From the NCBI GenBank assembly GCA_947561395.2, contig OX387190.1, forward strand, positions 30,870,858-30,934,857: DNA of 64,000 nucleotides, given 5' to 3'. The position numbers and the translations under genes are program-made. The notes beneath the pieces were generated by a model. The model searched no databases. It was not told where the DNA came from and was given only the letters and a program-made list of their open reading frames with translations. Positions 11,382 through 22,693 of this stretch are shown here, one piece after another; position 1 is the stretch's first letter; each line of letters begins with the position of its first letter. The stretch is from Buxus sempervirens (Eukaryota > Streptophyta > Magnoliopsida > Buxales > Buxaceae).

Positions 11382-14000
11382 ATGGAAACGAACTGCCCCC
11401 CGAACCTGCCGGTCGATCGAGACAACGATGCCGTCACGGAAGACCCAATGCCGGGAAATGGACTCCCGGACTCATCCAATTCGTCGGGAAACCGCTTCCC
11501 CGACCTGCAGATGTCACCAGAAAACAACAATACTCTTACGGAAGACCCGACGCCGGAAAACAACATCCCGGACTCTTCTACTTCGTCGGAGAACCGCTTT
11601 TCTGACACTCAGATGTCACCAGAAAAGAATCTCCCTGCCTCGTTCCAGAACCAACTTTCCGTCTCTCTAATAGAGAATTACGTTAAGGAATCTTCAGAAA
11701 CACTTTCCGAAAACCCTCTTCCGGAGGAAATCGCTTCTCCGGTTAAGAAACGTCGCCGGAGAAAGAAGTTGTTCCCTGAGATGATTCCGTCGGCCGCGGC
11801 CGTAAACGGACTTCGAGTCCTCCGCGCACACGCTAGGTCAAATGTATACGATGAAAAATTAATGGATGAGATCATAGAGATGCAGATAAATGACAATCCT
11901 TCTTTTTCGAAGAATCGGCGCCGTAGAATTGCTGATCTTGCAAAGGAAGTGGACATCGAAGCGCTGATTGCGATCTCCGTCGGATTCCCCGTGGATTCCC
12001 TCACTGAAGAGGAGATCGAGTGCAACGTGGTACCTTCACTTGGTGGACTCGAGCAGGCAAACTACATCGTTGTTCGGAATCACATCCTAGCTCGGTGGCG
12101 ATCGAATGTCTCCGTCTGGATGACTAGAGACCATGCGCTGGAGTCTATCCGCTCGGAGCACCGAGGACTGGTAAGCTCGGCGTACTCGTTTCTTCTCGAA
12201 CACGGGTACATTAATTTTGGCGTTGCACCGGCTATCAAAGAAGCGAATTTGAGATCGCCTGAAGGGGCTGATAAGGCAAACGTCCTTATTGTTGGTGCCG
12301 GTCTTGCTGGCTTGGCGGCAGCACGGCATCTCATCTCGCTAGGGTTTAAAGTTGTTATTTTGGAGGGTCGAAACCGGCCCGGTGGACGTGTAAGGACAAG
12401 AAAGATGATTGGTGAGGGCGTGGTCGCGGCTGCTGACCTGGGTGGAAGTATACTTACTGGAATTAATGGGAACCCTCTTGGAGTTCTGGCTAGACAGCTG
12501 GGGTTTCCTCTTCACAAGGTACGTGACTTGTGCCCCCTGTATCTGCCTAATGGAAAGGCTGTGAATTCCGAAATGGACTCGAGGGTAGAGGCTTCTTTCA
12601 ATAGGCTATTAGATAGAGTATGTAAGCTTAGGCAGGCAATGCTGGAGGAGGTTAAGTCTGTTGATATGTCTTTAGGGACCGCGCTTGAAGCATTTAGGAG
12701 CGTTTACAAGCTTGCTGAGGATCCTGAAGAACAAATGCTTTTACATTGGCATCTTGCAAACTTGGAATATGCCAATGCATCATTGTTATCTGATCTTTCA
12801 ATGGTGTTCTGGGATCAGGATGATCCTTATGAGATGGGTGGAGACCACTGCTTCATTCCTGGTGGGAATGGGAGGTTCATCCGTGCACTTGCTGAGAACC
12901 TTCCGATTTTTTATGAGCGGACTGTAGAGAGCATAAGATATGGAGTTGATGGAGTTGTGGTATATGCAGGTGGGCAGGTATTCCGAGGAGACATGGTTCT
13001 TTGTACGGTGCCATTGGGCGTGCTCAAGAAGGGTTCGATTGAGTTTGTTCCCGAACTTCCACAGCGAAAAAAAGATGCAATTCGTAGAATAGGGTTTGGA
13101 ACATTGAACAAGGTTGCTATGTTATTTCCCTATGATTTTTGGGGTGGGGGAATAGATACTTTTGGACATTTAACAGAAGATTCGAGTATGCGAGGTGAAT
13201 TTTTTCTGTTTTATAGCTATTCTTCTGTGTCTGGAGGACCACTTCTTGTAGCCCTTGTTGCAGGCAAATCTGCAGTTAAGTTTGAGATGATGTCTCCTGT
13301 AGATGCCGTGGAAAGAGTCTTGGATATATTGCGAGGGATTTTTGCTAGAAAAGGGATTACTGTACCAAACCCAGTTGAGGTTGTGTGCACTCGCTGGGGG
13401 AAAGATCAGTTCAGCCATGGTTCTTACTCTTATGTTGCTGTTGGGGCTTCAGGGGATGATTATGATGTTCTTGGTGAGAATGTGGGTGATGGAAGAGTTT
13501 TCTTCGCTGGAGAGGCAACTAATCGGCGATATCCAGCAACAATGCATGGGGCGTTTTTTAGTGGGATGAGAGAGGCTGCTAACATATTGAGAGTGGCCAG
13601 AAGAAGGTCCTTGATTCCCGTGGAGAAAGTAAATAATACAAGGGAAGAAAGTGCGGATTTAGATGTGCTATTTGAGACCCCTGATCTGTCATTTGGGAGC
13701 TTTTCTGTTCTTTTTGATCCAAGAACAAGTGAACTTGACTCTGCTTCACTGCTACGAGTGGGATTTGGGGAGGAGAAGGTTGCCACTGGTTCTCTATATC
13801 TTTATGGTTTGATCTCAAAGAGGCAGGTATTGGAACTGATTGGGGTCGATGGAGATGGAAACAGGGTGAGAATGTTAAATCGTAACTTTGGGGTGAAGTT
13901 GGTTGGTAGGAGAGGTTTAGATAATGCTGGAGAAGATCTTATCACCTGCATTAGATCAGCTAGAGCCAAAATTAATGGGGATATTGGGAATGAAGCTTGA
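11382..14000 (+). CDS. LDL1: LSD1-like histone H3K4 demethylase, LDL1 type
   Basis: This is a FAD-dependent lysine-specific histone demethylase. Plant LDL1 removes H3K4 methyl groups in the nucleus and, with FLD and LDL2, represses FLC-type flowering genes. I chose the ATG at 11382; the frame is open upstream to 11340 but only through a GTG. The protein has 872 residues in one exon, as in Arabidopsis LDL1. In order it shows a low-complexity acidic/Ser/Pro N-terminus, a basic stretch (KKRRRRKK, about residue 125), a SWIRM domain (about 185-285; EALIAISVGFP, NYIVVRNHI), then the amine oxidase domain from about 300 with the dinucleotide fold VLIVGAGLAGLAAARHL. The FAD-contacting Lys is present in GFGTLNKVAMLF (about 577), and the C-terminal FAD motif VFFAGEATNR is intact. 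No frameshift is seen. Its nearest upstream neighbour is a TIR transposon ending 220 bp before the start codon. Confidence 0.96.
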   Translation: METNCPPNLPVDRDNDAVTEDPMPGNGLPDSSNSSGNRFPDLQMSPENNNTLTEDPTPENNIPDSSTSSENRFSDTQMSPEKNLPASFQNQLSVSLIENYVKESSETLSENPLPEEIASPVKKRRRRKKLFPEMIPSAAAVNGLRVLRAHARSNVYDEKLMDEIIEMQINDNPSFSKNRRRRIADLAKEVDIEALIAISVGFPVDSLTEEEIECNVVPSLGGLEQANYIVVRNHILARWRSNVSVWMTRDHALESIRSEHRGLVSSAYSFLLEHGYINFGVAPAIKEANLRSPEGADKANVLIVGAGLAGLAAARHLISLGFKVVILEGRNRPGGRVRTRKMIGEGVVAAADLGGSILTGINGNPLGVLARQLGFPLHKVRDLCPLYLPNGKAVNSEMDSRVEASFNRLLDRVCKLRQAMLEEVKSVDMSLGTALEAFRSVYKLAEDPEEQMLLHWHLANLEYANASLLSDLSMVFWDQDDPYEMGGDHCFIPGGNGRFIRALAENLPIFYERTVESIRYGVDGVVVYAGGQVFRGDMVLCTVPLGVLKKGSIEFVPELPQRKKDAIRRIGFGTLNKVAMLFPYDFWGGGIDTFGHLTEDSSMRGEFFLFYSYSSVSGGPLLVALVAGKSAVKFEMMSPVDAVERVLDILRGIFARKGITVPNPVEVVCTRWGKDQFSHGSYSYVAVGASGDDYDVLGENVGDGRVFFAGEATNRRYPATMHGAFFSGMREAANILRVARRRSLIPVEKVNNTREESADLDVLFETPDLSFGSFSVLFDPRTSELDSASLLRVGFGEEKVATGSLYLYGLISKRQVLELIGVDGDGNRVRMLNRNFGVKLVGRRGLDNAGEDLITCIRSARAKINGDIGNEA

Positions 14001-14904
14001 GACAGATTGGAAACTCATGCAATAGGAACTAATGTCTAACTTGTATCCAAGGTTTCAAAGTGATTCTTCTGTCTGAATGGAGACAGCTCTTAGGCATCTG
14101 AATAGTTACTAATTTACACCCCAAGGATATGATACTCGTCTAACCGAGTTGCTTCATGCTGTATTTGCAGAATCTGGTGATTAGATTCTTGGACCCCAGG
14201 TATAATCTGTAATCTGTTGATTTATATTCTTTAAATTTTTAGTTTAAAATCCTAAAGGATGTCAAGATTTTCAACGGCCACTTGGACGGATGAATTTTTC
14301 TCCTCTCATTATTGTCAATTTGTGCTTATATTGGCAATTATAATAAATTTGTATTGGTGTCTATCTCTTTCTGCCATGTTTATTTAGATTCTGTTACATC
14401 AAATTGCAATGTGGAATATATGCTATAATGGTATTCATGGATGCTGGTGATTATGTGATTGATAAGATTTCCTAAATATTGATGTCATCACCTTCACTTT
14501 TTGGAGTATACTTAAGTTTGAGATATTAGAAACTTTTTAATGCATGATGGAAATTATTGTTGGATTGTTAGTAGTAAAACTGAAAAATATTTGATTTTAA
14601 GAAAACATTATTAAATCTAGCATGACCAGTGATATGGTGTTCAATTAGTTTTATTTAGTCTTGGGATAATAATTTTGGGTTAGTCATTATTTAATATGTA
14701 CATTACTCTTACGTTTTTGGGTTAATCACCAATTTCGTTATCTGGGATCAGTTTTTCTTATACAGGGAAATATTGACGAGGATGTCACATATAGAATTGA
14801 AGTTTGATGTCTTAAATGGGTAGCTACTACTAAAGGTCATGTTATCCTAACCAAAGGTAAATTTTACAGAATCGCTATTAGGTATAGTATGATATATGGA
14901 TTTT
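14001..14904. other. 3' flank of the LDL1-like gene
   Basis: AT-rich, no recognised gene. AATAAA-like words near 14340-14346 could serve as the polyadenylation signal. A CCCAGGTATAAT at about 14195 could be part of a 3'UTR intron, but this is not supported further. Confidence 0.4.
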
Positions 14905-15225
14905 ATTGATCGGCTAGGAATGAATTAATAAATACATAAGATGGATATTGAAATGGATGTATATGAATACTAGGAAAGGTAAGGTAAGAAATAATGAAAT
15001 CTGAGAGTGTCTGGGCAAGGTGTTGCCCAATAGGAGATGAAATAAAGGAAAGTAGATTAAAACAGTTTAGACACATATAATATGAAGGACTGGGATCTGA
15101 ATTTTTGACAAGATGTGATAGTATACCCATTGAAGGACCTAAGTGGATGAGAGGAAGACCAAAAAGAACTTGGATAGCGTCAATCAAAAAGAATTCAGAT
15201 GCTTATAATTTGACTAATATGTTTT
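14905..15225 (+). pseudogene. Decayed RTE-type LINE, C-terminal tail
   Basis: With frameshifts, the plus strand gives the conserved tail of plant RTE-clade reverse transcriptases: MRMLRWM-like start, then RNNEIRE, an APIGDEIKESRLK-like stretch, RCDSIPIEGP and MRGRPKRTWIASIKKN (about 15145-15195). The catalytic reverse transcriptase domain is absent, so this is an old 5'-truncated copy. It is a different LINE clade from the L1-type copies elsewhere in the window. Confidence 0.6.
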
Positions 15226-16059
15226 TTTTATATATTGAGATGAAAAAGGTATTTTATTGTTATTTTTATTATTAATGTTTTTTGTAAATGGACTCCACAA
15301 AAAGACATCATCTATTAGAAATTTGTATTCTTGAATGATGAATCTATACCCTTTGTATGAGGAGAGACATTGGGTATCACTATTTGGATATTAGGATAAA
15401 GATTTATTTATTGCAAGCTCTTTAGAACTCCTGCAGTCGTTTTCATTGGCTTAGCTATTTGGGACTCTATGATTTTTCATTTTATTTCATTGGGCACTCT
15501 AGCCTTGGTGCAGTAGTATGGTTGCTCCATTATGGCCTTAGGTCACAGGTTTGAGACACAGGAAACAGCCTCCCCACTTGCAGGCTAAGGCTGTGTACAT
15601 TAGACCCTCCCCAAACCCCACACAGTGGCAAGAGCCTCATGCATTGGGCTAGCCCTTCTTCTTTTATTCAGTACTCTAGGATTAGGACTGTATGGGCTTG
15701 TGGCTTGTTCTTTACCAATTTATTCTTCCTTATTCTCAAGGGCTGCTGTTATTCTAGAGTATTATCCAAATTTTTAGTTGTGGGTATCCTTTGCCATCTA
15801 GATTAACAAAATCTGTTTGGTCTTCCATCTTCTACAAGATTAGCACATGATATTTTGCAAAAGATAAGGGGCCATTGGTCCTCATTCTCAGACATATGCA
15901 TTATGTTTAGAAACAATGCAGAGTAGACCATTTGTCCACACATTATGTTTTTGCTTGAAACTTATGGATTCTTACATGCTATAAAGTTAGATTGGGCGAT
16001 GATATCTAGTATTTTCACACTACTAGAGTAATGAGACTCTTGGGATTAAAGACGAGGGA
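15226..16059. other. Intergenic, no recognised gene
   Basis: Nothing coding was recognised. The sequence is of ordinary composition with short frames only. Confidence 0.35.
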
Positions 16060-18450
16060 TAAGATGACATGTGAGGCACTATTCCTTGCAATTCTCTGGA
16101 CCTACGGAGGGAGAGGAACAAGCTTGTTTTCTGGAGAGATTAAGCATTAATAGATTGATGATTGATTCTATCATGCTGATGCTAACATCTTGGGTGATCA
16201 TAGAACTAGAGTTCAATGGTATTATAATTTTTGAGATTTTGAGAAGATGTATCATCATGGTTTGTTCATCCTTTTATTCATATTGATTTATTTAGTACAA
16301 ATTGAGTCCATTATCAAGAAGTTTATATCAAGCTGAATTTCGATTAATCTTCCATGGTCTATCCTAGGACATTAAGGATTGAAGTAATTTTCAAATGCTG
16401 GAGGCTTGTATTATCCATGCACTTTTAGAGCTTATAGAGGGTAGAGGCTCAACATTAGCTTAGATATTATCATTGCTTACTACTCTGAGAGAGGCGAGAT
16501 CCAGTTGAAAGCACTTTATGAAGCCAGGCCTATTGTTTAAGGTTAATCTTGAGAAGACATGATATGGTTGATTGGGATTTTTTACAAGCAGTACTGGAGT
16601 GGAAAGCTTCAGGGTTAGATGGTGGATGAGGGGGTGCGTGAGTAATGTCAAATTCTCAGTCATTGTCAGTGGGGAGGTGATGGGGTACTTTCCTTCATCT
16701 AGAGGCCTTTGGTAGGGAGTCCTTTTGTCTCCTTTTCTATTCTCTATGGTCAGTGATGTATTGAGTAGGATAATTTCTAGAGTAGAGATGGAAGGAAAAA
16801 ATTAGAGTACTTTCGATGAGAAAGGATATAAGGATCCCATATCTTACTTGCTCAGATGATAAGATTTTACTTTTAGAGACATCTAGAGGAAATGCATTTT
16901 GGATTAGGTGTCTTATTAGGTGTTTTGGGCTCATTTCTGGCCTAAAGGTAAATTTAGTAAAAACTATTTTGTCAGGAATAAACGTAGAGAAGAGGGTAGC
17001 AGAGGAATATTCACAAACACTAGATTGTGAGGTGAAGGACTTACCCATAACATATCTAGGACTTCCTCTTGGAGCCTATCCTAACTCTTGGAAGGTTTAG
17101 TAGCTAATTATTGAAAGAATTGAAAATAAAGTGAGCTCTTGGAAAACCATCTTATTTGTCATTTGGTGGATATATCGTTTTGATTCAAGCTTCACTTAAT
17201 AATATTTTTGAGTCTCATTTATCACTTTTTAGAGCCCCAGCTAGAGTGGTAAAAGTAATTGAAAAGTTGCATAGAGATTTTTTGTGGGAGGAGGGAGGAG
17301 CAAAGAAGAGGCATTTGGTTTAGTGGAGTGTGGTTTGCAGGAACAAATGTCAGGAGGTGTAAGTCTGGATAACATCCATGTCAGGAATATGACACTACTT
17401 GGAAAATGTCTATGGAGATTTAGTCAAGAAAGAGATGCATTATGGCGTATTGTGGTGGCAAGTAAGTTTGAAGTGAATAGGATTGGAAGAGACGTTAGAC
17501 CCAATGTAAAGGCTCTTAAAGTTAGTCCTTGAAAAGGGGTGACGGCCTTATTTCTTTCTTTTTTGCGTTTGATCAAAATACATGCTGAATGCTGGAGTTT
17601 CCGTTCAATTTTGGAAAGATGTTTGGTGGGGAGATTCCACACTTGCTTCTAGGTATTGCTGTTTGTTGCACTTAAGAGTCTTACTTGACCCCTTTATTCG
17701 AGATATCCTTTCTTGGTCTATGTCAAGTTTAAATTGGTACTTGTCCTTTCATCGGGAGCTACACATTGGAAAGATAGAAGATCTAGGGGCATTACTTGAA
17801 GATCCTAAGAACACTATCCTTACTCCTGAACTTCCTGATTCTCATCTATGGTCTATCGATGCATTTCAAGCCTTTACCTCAAGTTATTTTTTCCTGCCCC
17901 TATTACATGGTCAATCTCACTCTAGTCGTCCATACTCTTTCCCATATCTTTGGCGAACTCCAGTGTCTCCAAGGTCTAAGGCCTTTCATTATCAGCTCTT
18001 CTTGGAAAAATTAACAGTTAAACACATTAGATGTTCTACAATGAAGGAATAGATCATGAGCGCTAGTACCTAATGCGTGTACGTTGTGCCTCAAAAGGGA
18101 GAGGGTGGATCATTTACTTGTACATTGTGATTTTGTTAGAGCTATCTGGCTCACCTTATTGCAGAAAATAGGAGTAGAGTGGGTATTTCCTAGAAACCTT
18201 TGTAATCTTCGGCAGCATTGGAGGTTTCCTTTTCTTGGAAAGGTGGGGAAAACCATGTATCATGCTGATTTCTTTTCTATTTTGTAGTTAGTATATGGAT
18301 AGCAAGGAATAGGTGCATATTCGAGGACCATCGCACTCAGGTTCGCACAGTTTTAGGGGACATGTACGCCATAGTGGCTGATTGGGTTATATCCTTTGCA
18401 GATATCAAAGGGACACGAAGCAGTGATATTTATTAGAGCATTGGACACAG
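16060..18450 (+). pseudogene. Old L1-type LINE, degenerate reverse transcriptase and zinc-finger region
   Basis: Reverse transcriptase pieces are recognisable across many frames: [12 protein letters not shown] (about 16560), the active-site block with the catalytic pair (SDDKILLLE, about 16852-16878, from an ancestral ADD motif), then SGLKVNLVKT and ITYLGLPLGAYP (16935-17085). The thumb/connection region follows (NMTLLGKCLWRF, about 17385). The zf-RVT part has FWKDVWWGDSTLASRY (about 17610) and CLKRERVDHLLVHCDF (18084-18135), and the tail has ARNRCIFED (about 18302-18330). Stops and frameshifts are numerous, so it is much older than the LINEs at 31-50 kb. Its 5' half (endonuclease) is not recognisable. 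Confidence 0.75.
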
Positions 18451-21190
18451 TGAATTTGGACATTTGATGGGAGGTTTGGGTATAGCTGTATTGGATTATT
18501 GGTGTTTGTAGTTGCTAGCTTTGGCTCTATTTTTTTCTTCTTCCTTGTCTTTCCCATCTCTCATGGATAACTTGTATATTCTGATTTCTTATCCTTTTAT
18601 AACATTTCATTACTTATCCAAAAAGATATTTATTATTCCATCCCTTTGAAAATTTTATATATATATATATGCAATGTATCAATTGAATTTATTTTGTTAT
18701 ATTGTTGACAAATCAGGATATGATTCATTTTGTTGATCCCTTGGAACAAGGCATTGATGTTGTTGTCAATTGAGATCTGTATTTTTTTTTTCTGTGGGAG
18801 GATCATTGGTTTTAGATTGGAAATTCTATCACAAGATACAGATGCAACAATGAACTGCATGTAGAAACGAACTATGAGCAGGATAAACTAGACTATATTC
18901 TTGTAGAAACTATAATTGGGAGCTTTACAAAGGTCATGAGGGACAAAATAGTTTACATTTAAAATTATATTTCTTTAGTGTAAATTCTAAATAAATCACT
19001 CATATCTGCCATATTCTATGCACTGTTGTAGATGATGAGATATTTCTGATTTGATCATGTGCCAAGTTGGTGTTAAGTTTTTCCTGTTGTTTCTGCATTT
19101 ATTTATTTATTTTCAGAAATTATTTGATTTCCGAAGGATGCCACATTTTTCGTCTTGAAGCTTAATATAAATCAATGAAATACATAGAATTTGTATAAAA
19201 TTTCTGGACGTACGTGATTATCTTTGGTCAATGTCCCGAGGTACGTAAAAATTTATTGGTGCACGACCATGTGCTGGTCACTTTAACCCTTTAAAACCGA
19301 TAACTTACATGTCCATGATTCTCTTTATTCCTTTTAATTGCCATTGATTCTTTTTTGGCATTTATTTTTAATAATTGTGTTTTAGTATTCTACATACTGT
19401 CAACAATTATATCTTTGCCTAAGGTGCCTGAAGTACATACAAATTTATGACACTGTGCACTGGACATGTCAACCCTTTAAAACTGACAACTCTAAATGTC
19501 CATAATTCTGTCTATTCCTTTTTAATTGCTTTGGATTACTTTTTGGAATTTACTATGTATATTTGTATTTTAGTGTCTAAATTCTGTTAATGATCTAATT
19601 TTTATCATAATTATGTCATTGCCGTTAAGATCTTTAGCTTTATAAGTACAAGCACAATTGTCTATGTTCCTACTTATTAATATATAGATGATCTTTACCT
19701 ATCAAAAATAAAAAGTACAAGCACAATTGTCATATGATTACCTTTTCCAAATTTGATGGAAGTTAACAGAATCGGTAATGGAGATGATCAATGGGTGATG
19801 TTATGACAGTTTGAACTTTGAGCATTCTAATTTATGGATCTGAGCCTCCAAATATAATTTCATCATATTTGTGGGATTTTAACAAATTGTGTTTTGGTTT
19901 TTGGAAGTCCTTGAGGTTTCAAAACGTTTTCAAACTCAAAGCCTGTGGATTCAAAATAACCTCTTGTTTAGATTCCATTATAGACATCCAACGTGATTTA
20001 ATTTCTTCTCCAGGGATTTGTGGAGGAATGGCTTAACTTAAGATCTGAGGTTTCAAACCTCTAATTTTCAAGCTTATGAATTAGAAATCTACATTGCATT
20101 TCAAATCTTAGAATTCAAACTCTGTTGGTATTTTGATATATTGGTTTCACCTCTTCTCTACCATTATGTGCTGAGCAATTTCTTTAGATGAACCATACGT
20201 TTGATGCCATGCCATCATAGTTGAGTTGTGACCCCTGCAACCTTAGTTATTAAACCCTACACATAATTCATCTAGAGTTGAAACCGGTTGCTTTTGATTG
20301 TACTGAAGGGCTTCATGGTGCTGATCAAATTACTCATTAACCTGAGTAGTTATTAAATCCTACGCATAATTCTTTGAGGTTTTAAGGTCATCTTAAGTCT
20401 TAACACATTTCATTTGCTAAAACGACCTTTTCTTATTTGTTGGGATGTCTTTTTTGCATCTTATCTTATTTTCCATAGTTTCTAATGTGCCTTGGCATTC
20501 ATGGTTCTCTTCGTTATAAACATGACTTTAGAAGCAAGGAAGGTCTTATGTAAGAAACTTTGCATTATTTGTTAAAAGTAGTTTGTAAATATGGTATCTA
20601 TCTAGGTATCCTATGCAAATGGCAGATGATATTAATTTAATTGGAGTGCAGTACTAGAGGGTTGTATTTCTGTAAGTGGAATCAGCCATAAGGCACTTTG
20701 CTATAACTTTCTTCAACCGAAAGGGGAGGATCATAGCCAGCTGTGCGAGACATTACAGGTTGGATCACAGCCAGTTGTGTGAGATGTTACAGGTCATGTG
20801 ATGTAGATGATGAAATGTAGAAGAATAATTTGGCGGTAATAGATCCTTTGGATTAACCAGGTGGACTAAACTATATAAGCTATACTAATAAATGTGTATG
20901 TAGTTTTGTCATGATGATAGTGTTTTAAGTGATCGATGTTATGTGACATTTACTTGATCTGTAATTTATTATATGATTTCAGTTTGGTTTATGGTATACT
21001 TGGAGAGAAAAATCTCTTCAAATATACTTCCATGTACAAGTTCTTGATAATTGTAATTCTTAGAAAAAACAAATGAAAGAAAACAATTGTCGTATGTGCT
21101 GAGATGCTTGGAGTACGCACACTGGTGATCTTTGCATTTTTGTGATTGTAATAAATGAAATGTATAAAAGGAAGTCTCTTGTAGGGGTTG
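18451..21190. other. Long intergenic stretch without recognised genes
   Basis: No frame resembles a known family. A 33-bp tandem doublet built on GCCAGYTGTGYGAGAYRTTACAGGT lies near 20735-20800. Elsewhere the DNA is AT-rich and unstructured. Confidence 0.4.
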
Positions 21191-21204
21191 TAACCTTTTT
21201 TTGG

Positions 21205-21375
21205 GGTTGAAATCGTCTGTCCAGACCCACATGTAGCATCCCACCGCTGCTGTTTTGTTCATATTTTTTAATGTGAAAACGTCACTTTCATGGATTTGAA
21301 TTTGAATTTGAATTTGAAATTGTCTGTCCAGACTCACGTGTAGCATCCAACCGCTGCTGTTTTGTTCATCCTATT
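21205..21375. repeat. Tandem doublet of a MITE-end-like segment with (GAATTT)n
   Basis: A segment reading TGAAATCGTCTGTCCAGACC and continuing to CCGCTGCTGTTTTGTTCAT occurs at about 21208-21265. It recurs at about 21315-21370 with few changes (TGAAATTGTCTGTCCAGACT). Between them is a short GAATTT array (21294-21318). The TGAAATCGTCT word is also the terminus of the inverted-repeat element at 28962-29096. Confidence 0.55.
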
Positions 21376-22693
21376 CTGGAGACTTTGAATTTGAATTTGA
21401 GTGTGCTAGAACCCAGTTGGTATATTTCAAAAAGAATGGTTTATAAGATGGACAAATCCTGTGAACTCACCAAAGCAGATCTTGATTCAACTTGAAGGTT
21501 ATCTCCTCCAGTTCTGTATGAGAAAGTTCAGATCCTGGGACTGCTGCCATTATGTAATATGTAATGAAAAGCGAGTCTAAAAGTAAAACACATTAAAGTA
21601 AAATCATGTGATGGGCTTTGCCAAATTACATCTCAGGTACAAAATTCATTTAAATCTGGAGTTACTAATTCTGATAAATATTGGTAGTGTCACGATAACA
21701 ACGAAGATCGATACCAACTCCAACGGGATTATGGGCTCATGGAGTTGGAACGTCACATCCACTTTATGAGCCACCTGCGTCCGGGTGCGCTCCTGAATAC
21801 ACAAATTTCCAAATCCATTGGTTACGTTTGAAAAAGTCAATCACAAGACGTGCAGCATAGGGATGAAATTGTCTGTAACGTTTTATTACATTGCAGATTG
21901 TAATGGCCGTGAGATACTATCATGTGGAGTATCTCACAATCAGTATTTTATCATTTTTGTAAATGTGTCAGATGGGTTCCATTAAAAAAAAACGCCGACT
22001 GTGAGATGCTTCACATAACAGCATTTCTTGAAAATGATATACAAGCACACTTGTTTCTCTCTCTCTCTCTAGGAGCATCTCGTGAAAATGATACACGAGC
22101 ACACTTGTTTTCTCTCTCTCCCTCCCTCCCGTGTGTTCATGCGTTCTGCAGACTTGTTTTCTGGTATTCTAAGAATCTACCACTAGTTTCAAATTATTGA
22201 GACTTAAGTAACCGAATTTAGATTATTTTTAAAAAAATATCACCAAACTATAGATTTTCCTTTTCTAATTAGGTATCCAGAACTAGAAAAACGAGTGCGA
22301 AGACTACTAATCTAATCAAGTGATGGTATAAAAATAGTAGCGCTTGCTAAGAACTTGGTTTCCTCTCATTCAATAATGCATTCACAAATTTAACCATCTA
22401 AGCTGCCATCTGAACTAAACTGATATTTTTGGATTAATGCAGACATTTTACATTGAGATGAAAAAATTGAGATGAAGAAGTTAATGAAGTGAGTTGAAAC
22501 CGTATGCAGATGCGACAAACCTTGCAGCATCCTGTCATATGCAGCATCTCACGACTATTGTACCTTTCACATTTTCCAATGTAAAAATATCAATTAAAGT
22601 AACGCTTCACAAATGTGAAAAACGCAGCGCAGTAAAATGCTGCATGTGGCTGCAGGGTCTGCCGCAAGAACCTAGCTTCGACGCTTTAACAGG
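21376..22693. repeat. MITE-like debris, no gene
   Basis: 21863-21877 again shows GGATGAAATTGTCTG. Further right, GAGATGCT/AGCATCTC words and GCAGCATCTCACG (22549) suggest two or more decayed inverted-repeat elements. A TC run near 22056-22070 and another at 22112-22130 are simple sequence. No coding region was recognised. Confidence 0.4.
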